From: Acidobacteriaceae bacterium
GTDB taxonomy: Bacteria; Acidobacteriota; Terriglobia; Terriglobales; Acidobacteriaceae
Length of the DNA: 39,126 nt
NCBI GenBank assembly: GCA_030038195.1
Contig: JASHPJ010000131.1
Coordinates: 1 to 39,126, forward strand
Reading direction: 5' to 3'
Below, in pieces: positions 1 to 8,185 of the stretch (the stretch's first letter is position 1; every line of letters starts with the position of its first letter). The position numbers were made by a program, and so were the translations under genes. The notes beneath the pieces are model-generated. The model saw only the letters and a list, made by a program, of their open reading frames with translations. It made no database searches and was not told the DNA's origin.

Positions 1-1042
1 AAACGTCGAAGCCCCGCTGCAGGCGCGCGGCGTTCCGCCCGTCGAGCGCCGCACGCGCAGCATGAGGATGCTCGACACCGTCGGACTCGACGGCTTTGAG
101 GTGGCTTATCCCAAGGAACTCTCCGGTGGCATGCGCCAGCGCGTAGGCTTTGCCCGCGCGCTGGTCGTCGAGCCGGAAGTCCTCTTCATGGACGAGCCCT
201 TTTCCGCGCTCGACGTGCTCACCGCCGAGAACCTGCGCAGCGAGCTGCTCGAGTTGTGGGCCAAGAAGACCATGCCCACCCAGGCCGTCTTTATCGTTAC
301 CCACAATATTGAGGAAGCCGTGCTGCTGGCCGATCGCATCGTCGTCCTGGGTCGCAATCCGGGCCACATCCGCACGGACTTCCGCGTGCCGCTGGCCCAG
401 CCGCGCGACCGCAGATCCGAGGGGTTCACGCAGCTCGTCGATTACATCTATAAGGTGCTCACCCGGCCCGACGTGGCGCCCGCTGAAGCGCCCGGCCTGC
501 CGCGCGTCCGCGATCAGCGCCAGATGCGCTACCAGATGCTGCCGCACGCGCGCCCCGGCGGCGTGGCCGGCCTGCTTGAGCTGCTGCTGGACAAGGGCGG
601 CCGCGACGACATCTACCGGCTCGCCGACGATCTGGCCTTCGAGATCGACGACTTGCTGCCCATCGTGGACGCCGCCCAGCTTCTCGGCTTCCTCACCATC
701 GAAGAGGGCGACGCGGTCATCGCGCCCAGCGGTGCCGAGTTTGCCAACTCCGAGATTCTGCGCCAGAAGGAGCTCTTCCGCGACGCGGCGTTACAGAACG
801 TCCTGCTGCTGCGCCAGATTCGCCGCGCCATCGAGGCCAAGAGCGACCACACCGTGCCTGACGAGTTCTTCCTCGACATGCTCGACGAGCAGTTCAGCGA
901 AGAAGAGAGCCAGAGGCAGCTCGAAACCGCCGTGGCCTGGGGCCGCTACGCTGAGCTGTTCGACTTCGACTCTGCCCGCCGCCGCTTTGTGCTGCCCGAC
1001 GCGCTCGAAGAAGAGATTGCCCCGGACGAGGGGGACAAGTGA
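1..1042 (+). CDS. ABC transporter ATP-binding protein, anion type, with C-terminal AAA-associated domain (5' partial)
   Basis: This is the ATPase subunit of an ABC importer of the nitrate/sulfonate/bicarbonate type; it would couple ATP hydrolysis to the permease encoded next. The frame is open to the left window edge, so the Walker A region lies outside. Visible are the signature LSGGMRQ (nt 119-139), Walker B VLFMDEP (179-199) and the switch histidine in VTHN. The last ~170 residues go beyond a normal ATPase and resemble the AAA-associated C-terminal domain (Pfam AAA_assoc_C) found in this ABC subgroup. The stop overlaps the next start (GTGA, 1039-1042), so the two genes are probably translationally coupled. 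The transported ion cannot be told from sequence; nitrate, sulfonate or another anion would fit. No substrate-binding protein is in the window. Confidence 0.9.
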   Translation, partial: NVEAPLQARGVPPVERRTRSMRMLDTVGLDGFEVAYPKELSGGMRQRVGFARALVVEPEVLFMDEPFSALDVLTAENLRSELLELWAKKTMPTQAVFIVTHNIEEAVLLADRIVVLGRNPGHIRTDFRVPLAQPRDRRSEGFTQLVDYIYKVLTRPDVAPAEAPGLPRVRDQRQMRYQMLPHARPGGVAGLLELLLDKGGRDDIYRLADDLAFEIDDLLPIVDAAQLLGFLTIEEGDAVIAPSGAEFANSEILRQKELFRDAALQNVLLLRQIRRAIEAKSDHTVPDEFFLDMLDEQFSEEESQRQLETAVAWGRYAELFDFDSARRRFVLPDALEEEIAPDEGDK

Positions 1043-2781
1043 AGATCCAGCACCCCTTTGCGCGCTCTCTCGTCACCGTCCGCACCTGGCCATTCTTCAT
1101 CGATGTTGGAGTAGCCCTGTGCGCGCTGGCCGCGTTCTTTGCGCTGGTCAGCACCGGCGTCTACTGGCTGGGCAGGCCCATCCCGGTGGTGCCCATCTCC
1201 AACTCCATTCGTGCGCTGCCGCTCTATGCCTTTTACTCCATCGTGCGCATGTGCATTGCGTACCTGCTCAGCCTCACTTTCGCCATCTCTTACGGCTATA
1301 TCGCCGCGTACAATCCGCGCATCGAGCCATGGATGGTCGCGGTCCTCGACATCCTGCAGTCCATCCCCGTGCTCAGCTTTCTGCCGCCGGTGGTGCTGGC
1401 CATGGTAGCGCTCATTCCCGGCCATCAGCTCGGCATCGAGATGGGCGTCATCCTGCTCATCTTCACCGGCCAGGTGTGGAACCTCGCCTTCAGCTTCTAC
1501 TCTTCGCTCAAGACCATTCCACGCGAGATGATCGACGCTTCGCGCATCTACCGCTACTCCGCCTGGCAGCGCTTCTGGCAGCTCGAGCTGCCCTACGCGA
1601 CCATCGGCCTGGTGTGGAACTCGATCGTCTCCGTGGCTGGCGGCTGGTTTGCGCTCATCTTCTGTGAGACCTTTACCATGGGCGACCGCAACTTCCAGCT
1701 TCCCGGCTTGGGCAGCTTCATCCAGACGGCCACCTATGCCGGCGACGTAAAGGCGCTCTTGAGCGGCATCGCCGCCGTGATCCTCATCGTTGTCGCAACC
1801 GACCAGCTCGTCTGGCGTCCGCTCATTGCCTGGAGCGACAAGTTCAAGTTCGAGCAGGTTGAGTCCGCTGATCGCGCCAAGTCGCCCATCCTGGAGCTGC
1901 TGCGCCAATCCGCGCTTTTCAGCGAGCTGCCCGGCCGGCTCTTCGCGCGCATCGAAGAGCCCATCTACCGGCGCCTGTCGCGCACCCCCGAATGCCGCAT
2001 GATGCGCCCGCTGGATGCGAGGCCATCGAAGAACAGCTCGGCCGGCTTCTGGACACTGGCCGTCGCCGCCATAATCGCCGTCGTCTGGGCGGCAGCGCAG
2101 GCCATGTACATGCTCAGCACCATCACCTGGCCTGATCTCAGGCTGCTGCTCGAAGGCGCTGCCGCCACGTTCCTGCGCGTGAACGCCTCGCTGCTCATCT
2201 CCGCCGCCTGGACCATCCCCGTCGGCGTCGCCATCGGCCTCAATCCGCGCCTCGCCCGCGTCGTGCAACCCTTCGCGCAGATCATGGCGTCAGTGCCTGC
2301 AACGGCCGTCTTTCCCGTGCTGCTCATGGGACTGGTCCGCCTCGGCGGAGGCCTCGGCATCGGCTCCATCGCGCTCATGCTGCTGGGCACGCAGTGGTAC
2401 ATCCTCTTCAACGTCATCGCCGGAGCCATGTCCATCCCCAGCGACCTGCGCGAGGTGGCCACTCTCTACCACTTCACCCGCTGGCAGCGCTGGACGCGGC
2501 TGATCCTGCCGGGTATCTTCCCTTATCTCATCACCGGCATGGTCACCGCCTCTGGCGGCGCGTGGAATGCCTCGGTGATGGCCGAGTACTCGCACGTAAA
2601 GGACCGCACGCTGGAGACAATCGGCCTGGGCGCGCAGATTGACGCCGCCACCGACAGCGGCCGTTTCCCCATGCTGCTGCTCGCCACCATCCTGATCGCG
2701 CTGATGGTGGTAACCATGAACCGCCTGGTCTGGCGCAAGCTCTACCGCCTGGCCGAGACGCGCTACAAGCTCGAAGGCTAA
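1039..2781 (+). CDS. ABC transporter permease, duplicated (two permease domains in one chain)
   Basis: Membrane subunit of the same importer, 580 residues from a GTG start that overlaps the ATPase stop. Two binding-protein-dependent permease domains lie in tandem, about residues 55-260 and 350-575. They are joined by a ~90-residue polar linker. Each half has several hydrophobic segments and its own EAA-type coupling loop: YSAWQRFWQLELP near residues 171-183 and YHFTRWQRWTRLILP near 476-490. A single chain can thus supply both permease halves, as in the COG4986 group (anion ABC systems with duplicated permease). Followed by a 139-bp gap in which I see no clear terminator. Function is secure at family level; the substrate is unknown. 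Confidence 0.9.
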   Translation: MKIQHPFARSLVTVRTWPFFIDVGVALCALAAFFALVSTGVYWLGRPIPVVPISNSIRALPLYAFYSIVRMCIAYLLSLTFAISYGYIAAYNPRIEPWMVAVLDILQSIPVLSFLPPVVLAMVALIPGHQLGIEMGVILLIFTGQVWNLAFSFYSSLKTIPREMIDASRIYRYSAWQRFWQLELPYATIGLVWNSIVSVAGGWFALIFCETFTMGDRNFQLPGLGSFIQTATYAGDVKALLSGIAAVILIVVATDQLVWRPLIAWSDKFKFEQVESADRAKSPILELLRQSALFSELPGRLFARIEEPIYRRLSRTPECRMMRPLDARPSKNSSAGFWTLAVAAIIAVVWAAAQAMYMLSTITWPDLRLLLEGAAATFLRVNASLLISAAWTIPVGVAIGLNPRLARVVQPFAQIMASVPATAVFPVLLMGLVRLGGGLGIGSIALMLLGTQWYILFNVIAGAMSIPSDLREVATLYHFTRWQRWTRLILPGIFPYLITGMVTASGGAWNASVMAEYSHVKDRTLETIGLGAQIDAATDSGRFPMLLLATILIALMVVTMNRLVWRKLYRLAETRYKLEG

Positions 2782-2920
2782 GACCTGTGGCAGGTTGCAA
2801 GCTGCGTTTTCTCAAGGTGCGGAACCAGGGGGAAGTCGTGCGTAATCCGATGGCTGCGGCGCTCTTGACGATACGCAGAAAGCTACACTTTCCCTGGAAA
2901 TATCGTAAACTTCGAGAATT

Positions 2921-3409
2921 GTGACGCTCCAACCGCTGGCGCCCCTGATCGCACTTGCCGGAACACTGATTGTCGCACTGCTTGGCTTTTATCAGTGGAA
3001 GAGGCAGTACGCAAACCCGAATCGGGCGGCCAATGCCGCCGCTCGGCGCGAAGCCTATGCAACCCTCTGGCAAAAGCTGGAAGAGATCAATCTGGATCTT
3101 CGTGAACAGCGTGCCGGCAATCCGGGCCTCTTCGAGCGGTTAAGCGAGATAAACAAGTTTTTCCTCGCTCATTCTCTGTATTTTGAGGATCGCGATCAGG
3201 CGCTCATCAACGACTGCATCGCCGCCATGCATGTTCTGCGGGAGAAAATCTATGCCTCGGGCTCGGCAGAGGCCGTCAGCGCGTTTCGAATGACGATGAA
3301 TCCCTCTTTTCCCGCTTTGGAAGAGGAGATCAGGGAAGCTGTGGAGCGGGTGCAGGAACTTCGCGCCCGGCTCAAGAGAAAAGTGCAGCAGGTTGCCGCG
3401 GCCTCATGA
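2921..3409 (+). CDS. small membrane-anchored coiled-coil protein, unknown function
   Basis: Unrecognised protein of 162 residues from a GTG start. A hydrophobic segment at about residues 6-24 (LAPLIALAGTLIVALLGFY) followed by KRQ looks like an N-terminal membrane anchor with the rest in the cytoplasm. The remainder is charged and mostly helical, with a coiled-coil-like end (residues 125-155, rich in E, R, L). There is no obvious Shine-Dalgarno, so the start is uncertain. It lies between the ABC operon and the dehydrogenase gene on the same strand. Codon use matches its neighbours, which supports a real gene. No function is proposed. Confidence 0.7.
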   Translation: MTLQPLAPLIALAGTLIVALLGFYQWKRQYANPNRAANAAARREAYATLWQKLEEINLDLREQRAGNPGLFERLSEINKFFLAHSLYFEDRDQALINDCIAAMHVLREKIYASGSAEAVSAFRMTMNPSFPALEEEIREAVERVQELRARLKRKVQQVAAAS

Positions 3410-3461
3410 ACCGCCTTGCAATATGCTTGCCTGTCGAGCCGCCATTGGAGGGGGCTTTTTC

Positions 3462-4523
3462 ATGATTCGCGTTGGTCTGATCGGTTTCGGCCTGGGCGGC
3501 CGCGTCTTTCATGCGCCGCTCATCTCCTCGGTGGAAGGCATGGAACTGGCCGCCGTCCTGGAGCGCACCACCGGCAAAGCCGCTGCGCGCTATCCCGGCA
3601 TCGTCACCCACCGGTCACTGGATGCGATGCTTGCTGACGCATCGCTCGACCTCTTTGTCGTCTCCACGCCCAACGGAACCCACTTCGACCTCGCCCGGCA
3701 GATTCTCCAGGCCGGCCGGAATGTCGTCGTCGACAAGCCGGTGGCCGCCACATCCCCGGAAATCGCCGCCCTCATCCGCCTTGCGGCAAACAAGAACGTC
3801 TTCTTGATCCCATTTCATAACCGCCGCTGGGACAGCGATTTCCAGACAATCAAGAAAGTGCTGCATGAAGACCTGTTAGGCCGGCTCGTCTGCTTCGAAT
3901 CTCGCATCGACCGCTGGCGTCCGCTCATGCCCACGGACCGCATCTGGAAAGACGACCCCACCTCTGGCGGCGGCCTGCTGCTCGACCTCGGCACTCACAT
4001 CGCCGACCAGGCGCTCCTGCTCTTCGGCAAGCCCGAAGCGGTGAGCGCCGATCTCTATCGCGAGCGCGACGGCGCCAAGGCCAACGACTCCTTCACCGTG
4101 AGGCTGCGCTACCCCGGACTCACAATCGTCCTCGGCGCCAACTGCCTTTCGCTGCCGGCGAGCCCGCGCTTCCACCTGCGCGGGACCAGCGGCAACTATT
4201 GGAAATCCGGCGTCGATCCGCAGGAGGCTGCGCTCAACCAGGTCACCCGCATCGACGACCCCGCCTGGGGCCGCGAGCCGGCAGCCAACTGGGGCGTGCT
4301 TCACGTGGGCATTGACGGCGGCACGGTCACCCGGCCAGTCGAGCCCATCCCCGGCGACTACCGGCTTTACTACGCCGGCGTTCGTGACGCATTGCTCGGC
4401 AAAGCCGCTCCGCCCGTCGCGGCAATCGACGCGTGGCGCATCTGCCGCCTGCTCGAGTGGGCCGCCGAAAGCGCCGGCCAGCGCAAAGAGATCGTCTGCG
4501 ACTGGAGCCAGGAGCCGGAGTAA
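3462..4523 (+). CDS. Gfo/Idh/MocA-family NAD(P)-dependent oxidoreductase
   Basis: Predicted sugar or inositol dehydrogenase of 353 residues. The N-terminus MIRVGLIGFGLGGRVFHAP carries the Rossmann glycine pattern. DKP near residue 95 stands where the family has its EKP catalytic lysine motif. GGGLLLDLGTHIADQAL near residue 175 carries the usual conserved Asp and His. The overall look is closest to the YdgJ/IolW (scyllo-inositol dehydrogenase-like) branch, but the substrate cannot be fixed. The start chosen is the ATG preceded by GGAGGGGG (3447-3454); upstream in-frame codons add a 23-residue tail unlike the family. It appears to be transcribed alone; the gap after it holds two repeat elements. 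Confidence 0.88.
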   Translation: MIRVGLIGFGLGGRVFHAPLISSVEGMELAAVLERTTGKAAARYPGIVTHRSLDAMLADASLDLFVVSTPNGTHFDLARQILQAGRNVVVDKPVAATSPEIAALIRLAANKNVFLIPFHNRRWDSDFQTIKKVLHEDLLGRLVCFESRIDRWRPLMPTDRIWKDDPTSGGGLLLDLGTHIADQALLLFGKPEAVSADLYRERDGAKANDSFTVRLRYPGLTIVLGANCLSLPASPRFHLRGTSGNYWKSGVDPQEAALNQVTRIDDPAWGREPAANWGVLHVGIDGGTVTRPVEPIPGDYRLYYAGVRDALLGKAAPPVAAIDAWRICRLLEWAAESAGQRKEIVCDWSQEPE

Positions 4524-4650
4524 AGGGCATTCGACTACAAGCGATCGCACGCCTCCGGCCGGGTATCGCCGACCTTCAACAAAACGCGCCAGAGCTGATC
4601 GACTCAGCCGCGCTCCGCCTCTCTGATGTGGTAAAGCATTTCTCCTATTG

Positions 4651-4676
4651 CTATAGAAGAGGCCTATAGAAGAGGC
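4651..4676. repeat. tandem duplication of a 13-bp unit
   Basis: CTATAGAAGAGGC occurs twice head to tail with no mismatch (4651-4663 and 4664-4676), partly inside the left inverted repeat of the surrounding element. It looks like slippage or a local duplication. Confidence 0.8.
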
Positions 4677-4689
4677 CACAACTACCAAG

Positions 4690-4714
4690 TGGATTTTTCC
4701 TCAAGAAAAATCCA
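4690..4714. other. perfect 10-bp stem hairpin
   Basis: TGGATTTTTC (4690-4699) pairs perfectly with GAAAAATCCA (4705-4714) around the loop CTCAA. It lies ~165 bp past the dehydrogenase stop and could terminate transcription, but no T-tract follows on either strand. I treat it as part of the repeat element rather than a confident terminator. Confidence 0.5.
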
Positions 4715-4767
4715 TCCGCCGTGGCGGACACGCCATCAAGCCACTCTATAGAAATAGAAGAAATGCT

Positions 4768-4881
4768 CTATAGCATTTTCAGAGAGGATGTAATCCGAAG
4801 CCGAGAAGCCAAGTCGACGCGACCATCAGGGAGCGGCGACCTTGCACGATATGAAAAGGCCACACTCTCTCTGAATATGCC
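4768..4881 (+). repeat. dispersed ~115-bp repeat, copy 1 (short inverted ends)
   Basis: This stretch is almost identical to 20690-20805, in the same orientation. It starts CTATAGCATTTTCAGAGA and ends CTCTCTGAATATGCC, so the ends are imperfect inverted repeats (the partner copy has a perfect 13-bp pair). The central ~75 bases between the ends show no difference from copy 2 that I can see. It carries no ORF. It is probably a MITE-like mobile sequence or a conserved non-coding RNA cassette. Confidence 0.85.
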
Positions 4882-4985
4882 TTAAAAAGCGGTCTATGAT
4901 CGTCGATCATCCACGCTGCAATCCAACGGGCGTTCAAGTCAATAGAGAGACCGATGTCAGATTGCACATCAAGGCTTTACCGTAT

Positions 4986-7877
4986 TCAGTTCGCCGATTC
5001 ATGCAGAGGGGATGCGCCTGCAGCCTGTGGGGGCTGCTCTGCTGCAGCCCAAGCAATCAGATTCTCGACGAATTTGCCAAGAGGAGACCGAGTTGCCTCA
5101 GCACGAACCGGACCCATATCAGCCTGGGGCTCAATCGTCCACCGTCCAATTTGCGCAATCACCACTGTTCCACTGCCGTATCCTCTCTTCAGAAGCACCG
5201 GCACGCGGACTGAATCGATCAACGATGTCCACCGCGGGCCGAACGTGGGAAATGACACATAGAATTGCTTGTCGGAAATACTAGGCAGAACGGTGTAAGC
5301 GAGCATCTGCCAATCTTGCGAAGCCGATCGGATGTTACTCGACAGCCCGTTATCAAGCTCGAGGGTTGTACCGGCAAGGCCGTTGAGCAACTGGCTACCG
5401 TCCTCTTGAAAATACAACGATGTACTTGAGCCAAAGTTGGCTTGCTCGGCGAATTGGATGCCACTCAGCAGAGGGTCTCCGTCGGCATGGGCCATCGGAT
5501 CCCAGAACAGCACCTTCCCGCCGTTGCGTACCCACTGATCCAGTTGGGCTCGGTTCTTTACGTACTCCGGGGAATGAGCGTCGTACACCACAACCAGCCT
5601 GGCGTTTGAAAACAGAGTGGGCTGAAAATCATAGCTCTGCGCGGACAAGCGGGCAGATTTGCGAGCATCCTCAAGCAGCCAGTGGAATTCATTTGTCGCA
5701 TCGCTCATCGGGCCGTCAAGCCCGAGGTAGACGATATTAGCGCCGTGTTGCCCAATCGTGGCCTGCTCTTGATAAAAGGCCAGCTCTCGCTGAAAGTTCT
5801 CTAAAACCGTATGCCAATGATAGTAAGGAACTAGATCGGTAGGCTGGCGATAGGCTTTCGTCGCCGTCGTATCGAGACGGGAATAATCGGTTACGCTGCT
5901 GGCGAGAAGCTGCAGCATCCTGGTGTAATGCTGCGCGTCGTTCGTGCCGTCAAATAGCCCCTTCTCCGTAGCAGCTTCAATCTTCGAGCGATAAAACTGT
6001 GCCAGGTACAGGATGCATTGTGCATCCGTAATGAATCGGGAATACTCGTTTGCCTGCAAAGTGACGGAGTCGCGCGCCGATTCAAGGCCAGAGAGCGCCT
6101 GCTGCGCGAGATTCACGTTGACGGCAGCGAGTTTGGTCGGATCGATGGCCTCGGCTTTCTCGCCGCTTCGCTGAAATGCAACCCACTCCTTAACAGAAAG
6201 CGGCGGACGTTTTAGTGCGGTGTCGCTGAGCGGTCCAAATTCACTCTCGTATGCCGCGAGGCTTACGTCATCCAAGGGCCTGGCTTGATAGTCCCCCACT
6301 CCTTCCCATCGATCGGAATGCAAGATCCCGTTGAGCGTAGCGTCCTGGCCTACGGCCGTAGGGAAGAAATTCATGTTGAAAATATTTAAGACATTCTGGA
6401 TGTTAGGCAGGACCGGAGCGGTCTTAACGTAATAGTTATAAATTGCCTTTCCGGCCTGGGCGCTTCCGAATTGCCGTGACAATTTTTCTGTCCAGAAACG
6501 CTCTTCTTCGACCACGGGCCGGATTGGGTTCCAGCCGTAGCGGCCGAATTCCTCTATCCACATACGGTCGCGACTGATGGTGTTGAGGGGCGGATCGGCC
6601 CGGTCAAGCGACGTTGGCCACTGCCACGAAACCATTGGATAGACTTGGAATCCAGCTACACCCATCTCCTTCCACTGTTGCGTCATCTGCTGCACAAAAC
6701 GAGGAGAGGCCCAGCGGAAAGGCTTCACATCGGCATTCTCATGCACATTGATGATGTGACGGCCATAGGAGACCCAGGTCTTGTTCCGTGGGTCCGGATA
6801 GGGGCTTACGAGCATCTCGGTATTGTGCTTCATCATCGTGTACAAATTGTCGTATGCCGAGCGAATGATGTCCCGGTAGCGGATGGGATCGATTGTCCAC
6901 TGGCGCACAATCAATGGCGGGTTCTTGCCACTGTCCTTGAGACCCGGGATAATCGCGTCGCGAACGAACTCTTCCTTCCGGACCTGAAGCGATTCACCGG
7001 CGGTTATCATGATGCCGACATTCGAATACGCTTTAACAAATTCACTTATGCAATAGCGGGTATAAGCCTCCAGCAGCGGTGTAGATGCGGCGTTCTCTAT
7101 CTTTACTCCCTCACGCTCGTGAGCCTTTGCGAAATTGGGCGAAACATGGATGTTATAGAATTCCACTACTGTCCAGATGCCGCGGCGGTCTGCCTCCTCC
7201 GTGAACCATCTGAGTTGGTCCATATTCCGCTGAAGGTCAGCATCGTCGAGCATGCGAGCCTCGGGATATTTTGGCAGGGTGAGAAAATAGGGAAATGGGT
7301 GAGCATTCCAAAAAACAATCATGTTGTAGCGGTTCTCAGCCAACTCGTCGAGATATTGCAGCATGAGCTTCCGGTCGTAAAACCACGGAAAATTTGCTGG
7401 CGTCACTGGCCAGTTATACCAGCCGTTCCCATACTTCATCAGCAGAAGGCATGTTCCGCGGAGCTTAAAGGCTGGCTTGTCCGTCAGATCAATGACCGGC
7501 GGCAGAGCGTGAGCAGCTTGGATGCGGCGGGCGAGCTCAAGGCACCCGTATAATACTCCGGAAGAATCGCTGCCAATCACCAACCAGTCGTTCTCGGAAC
7601 GTTCAATATGGTAAGCCTCTGTTTCAGAGGGCAAAAATCGCGGCAATGCCGGCATAGAAACAAATAGGACGGAGGTGCGGATTCCCACAAGAATTTTCGC
7701 GCCGGGTGGAACTGCGCCTTCCAGATGCTCAGTCGCTTCCCGTAAACGCGAAATCCCGTATTGCTCGCGTGGTGTGGCGTTGGTGGAACTTATGATCGTG
7801 ATGGCCGCATGCGCGGGCCGAGACGCCATCATAAGGATAGCCCCGCAAAAGAGGGCCACTGCGGTCCTTAGGCTCAT
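4986..7877 (-). CDS. large secreted glycoside-hydrolase-like protein with C-terminal GATase-like domain
   Basis: Exported protein of 963 residues. The start chosen is the ATG at 7877, because GGGAAGG lies just upstream of it. An in-frame ATG at 7892 would add five residues. A signal peptide is clear (MSLRTAVALFCGAILMMASRPAHA, cut after AHA, residue 24), written here only as a motif. Residues ~30-130 resemble the small alpha/beta domain that precedes GH20/GH67-type barrels (note SGVLYGCLELARRIQ). Residues ~135-480 look like a TIM barrel with many aromatic residues. From ~710 a class-I-amidotransferase-like fold appears (NIVYLGLDGP, LVVVYDAHSPEYV, NGGKVLFWDP). An alpha-glucuronidase-like or other polysaccharide hydrolase role is an inference; I cannot name the family. 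Codon use is less GC-biased than the neighbours. Confidence 0.75.
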   Translation of the reverse strand: MSLRTAVALFCGAILMMASRPAHAAITIISSTNATPREQYGISRLREATEHLEGAVPPGAKILVGIRTSVLFVSMPALPRFLPSETEAYHIERSENDWLVIGSDSSGVLYGCLELARRIQAAHALPPVIDLTDKPAFKLRGTCLLLMKYGNGWYNWPVTPANFPWFYDRKLMLQYLDELAENRYNMIVFWNAHPFPYFLTLPKYPEARMLDDADLQRNMDQLRWFTEEADRRGIWTVVEFYNIHVSPNFAKAHEREGVKIENAASTPLLEAYTRYCISEFVKAYSNVGIMITAGESLQVRKEEFVRDAIIPGLKDSGKNPPLIVRQWTIDPIRYRDIIRSAYDNLYTMMKHNTEMLVSPYPDPRNKTWVSYGRHIINVHENADVKPFRWASPRFVQQMTQQWKEMGVAGFQVYPMVSWQWPTSLDRADPPLNTISRDRMWIEEFGRYGWNPIRPVVEEERFWTEKLSRQFGSAQAGKAIYNYYVKTAPVLPNIQNVLNIFNMNFFPTAVGQDATLNGILHSDRWEGVGDYQARPLDDVSLAAYESEFGPLSDTALKRPPLSVKEWVAFQRSGEKAEAIDPTKLAAVNVNLAQQALSGLESARDSVTLQANEYSRFITDAQCILYLAQFYRSKIEAATEKGLFDGTNDAQHYTRMLQLLASSVTDYSRLDTTATKAYRQPTDLVPYYHWHTVLENFQRELAFYQEQATIGQHGANIVYLGLDGPMSDATNEFHWLLEDARKSARLSAQSYDFQPTLFSNARLVVVYDAHSPEYVKNRAQLDQWVRNGGKVLFWDPMAHADGDPLLSGIQFAEQANFGSSTSLYFQEDGSQLLNGLAGTTLELDNGLSSNIRSASQDWQMLAYTVLPSISDKQFYVSFPTFGPRWTSLIDSVRVPVLLKRGYGSGTVVIAQIGRWTIEPQADMGPVRAEATRSPLGKFVENLIAWAAAEQPPQAAGASPLHESAN

Positions 7878-8074
7878 AACAAACCTTCCCATAAAGTAGC
7901 ACCCCTTTGGACAAGGTTTCCCGATCCAGCTTCCAGACCTGCAATAGGAATCCCCGCTATTCGGTAAAGTTCCTGATACCCATGCATGTTATAGTTGGCG
8001 AGAAGCCATACCTCAATCGTACCCTCCTCGAAATGCGGTTCATGCTCGTCTGGGGAGCCGCTAGGTGTTTCCAA
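7874..8074 (-). other. short open frame in front of the hydrolase gene, doubtful
   Basis: A 66-codon minus-strand frame ends with TGA overlapping the hydrolase ATG (ATGA, 7874-7877), which would suit translational coupling. Its residues (for example EGTIEVWLLANYNMHGYQE) look protein-like but I recognise no family. It partly overlaps the end of the PIN remnant. It may be a small gene, a second gene remnant or chance. Confidence 0.25.
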
Positions 8075-8169
8075 CGCCTATCACCGACCGAATTAAGCAG
8101 CCGATGCGAGGCGCCATGCTTCGATCGCATCGCGGCTACCAGAATATTCGTGTCTACGACAAATCTGAT
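8062..8169 (-). pseudogene. PIN-domain toxin gene remnant (N-terminal fragment)
   Basis: Read on the minus strand from 8169, the frame gives IRFVVDTNILVAAM, then RSKHGASHRLLNSVGDRRW. This is the start of PIN-family toxins (the DTN motif with the first acidic residue, then GAS-RLL-VGD), as in the putative toxin group COG1569. An ATG stands at 8173 but one extra base puts it out of frame, and a TAA precedes the PIN frame. The rest of the domain, with the other metal-binding acidic residues, is missing. The gene is therefore dead: frameshifted at the start and truncated after about 36 codons. It lies in the same lower-GC patch as the hydrolase. Confidence 0.65.
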
Positions 8170-8185
8170 ACATTAAATCGATTCC

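Larger units (their letters stand above)
4635..4767. repeat. 133-bp MITE-like element with 23-bp terminal inverted repeats
   Basis: The left end 4635-4657 (starting AGCATTTCT) and the right end 4745-4767 (ending AGAAATGCT) are inverted repeats matching at 21 of 23 positions. No ORF is inside. The interior holds a 13-bp tandem duplication, a perfect 10-bp hairpin and the palindrome TCCGCCGTGGCGGA (4715-4728). Size, inverted ends and lack of coding fit a non-autonomous transposable element, but no target-site duplication is clear. The next element begins immediately after it. Confidence 0.55.
4524..4985. other. non-coding gap holding two small inverted-repeat elements
   Basis: Between the dehydrogenase and the minus-strand hydrolase there is no credible gene for 462 bases. 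The gap is AT-richer than the flanks. It is largely filled by two adjacent elements with inverted ends (4635-4767 and 4768-4881), listed separately. From 4882 to 4985 I see nothing recognisable. Confidence 0.7.

Noticed and set aside
150-1667. 505-codon plus-strand frame across the ABC genes
   Set aside because: It is a +1 shadow rich in Ser, Arg and Pro; both real genes are well supported.
946-2268. 440-codon minus-strand frame opposite the ABC permease
   Set aside because: Low-complexity Gly/Asp/Glu/Arg composition with no motif; the plus strand is a clear permease.
4690-4714. rho-independent terminator for the dehydrogenase gene
   Set aside because: Perfect hairpin but no T-tract after it, and it lies inside a repeat element far from the stop.
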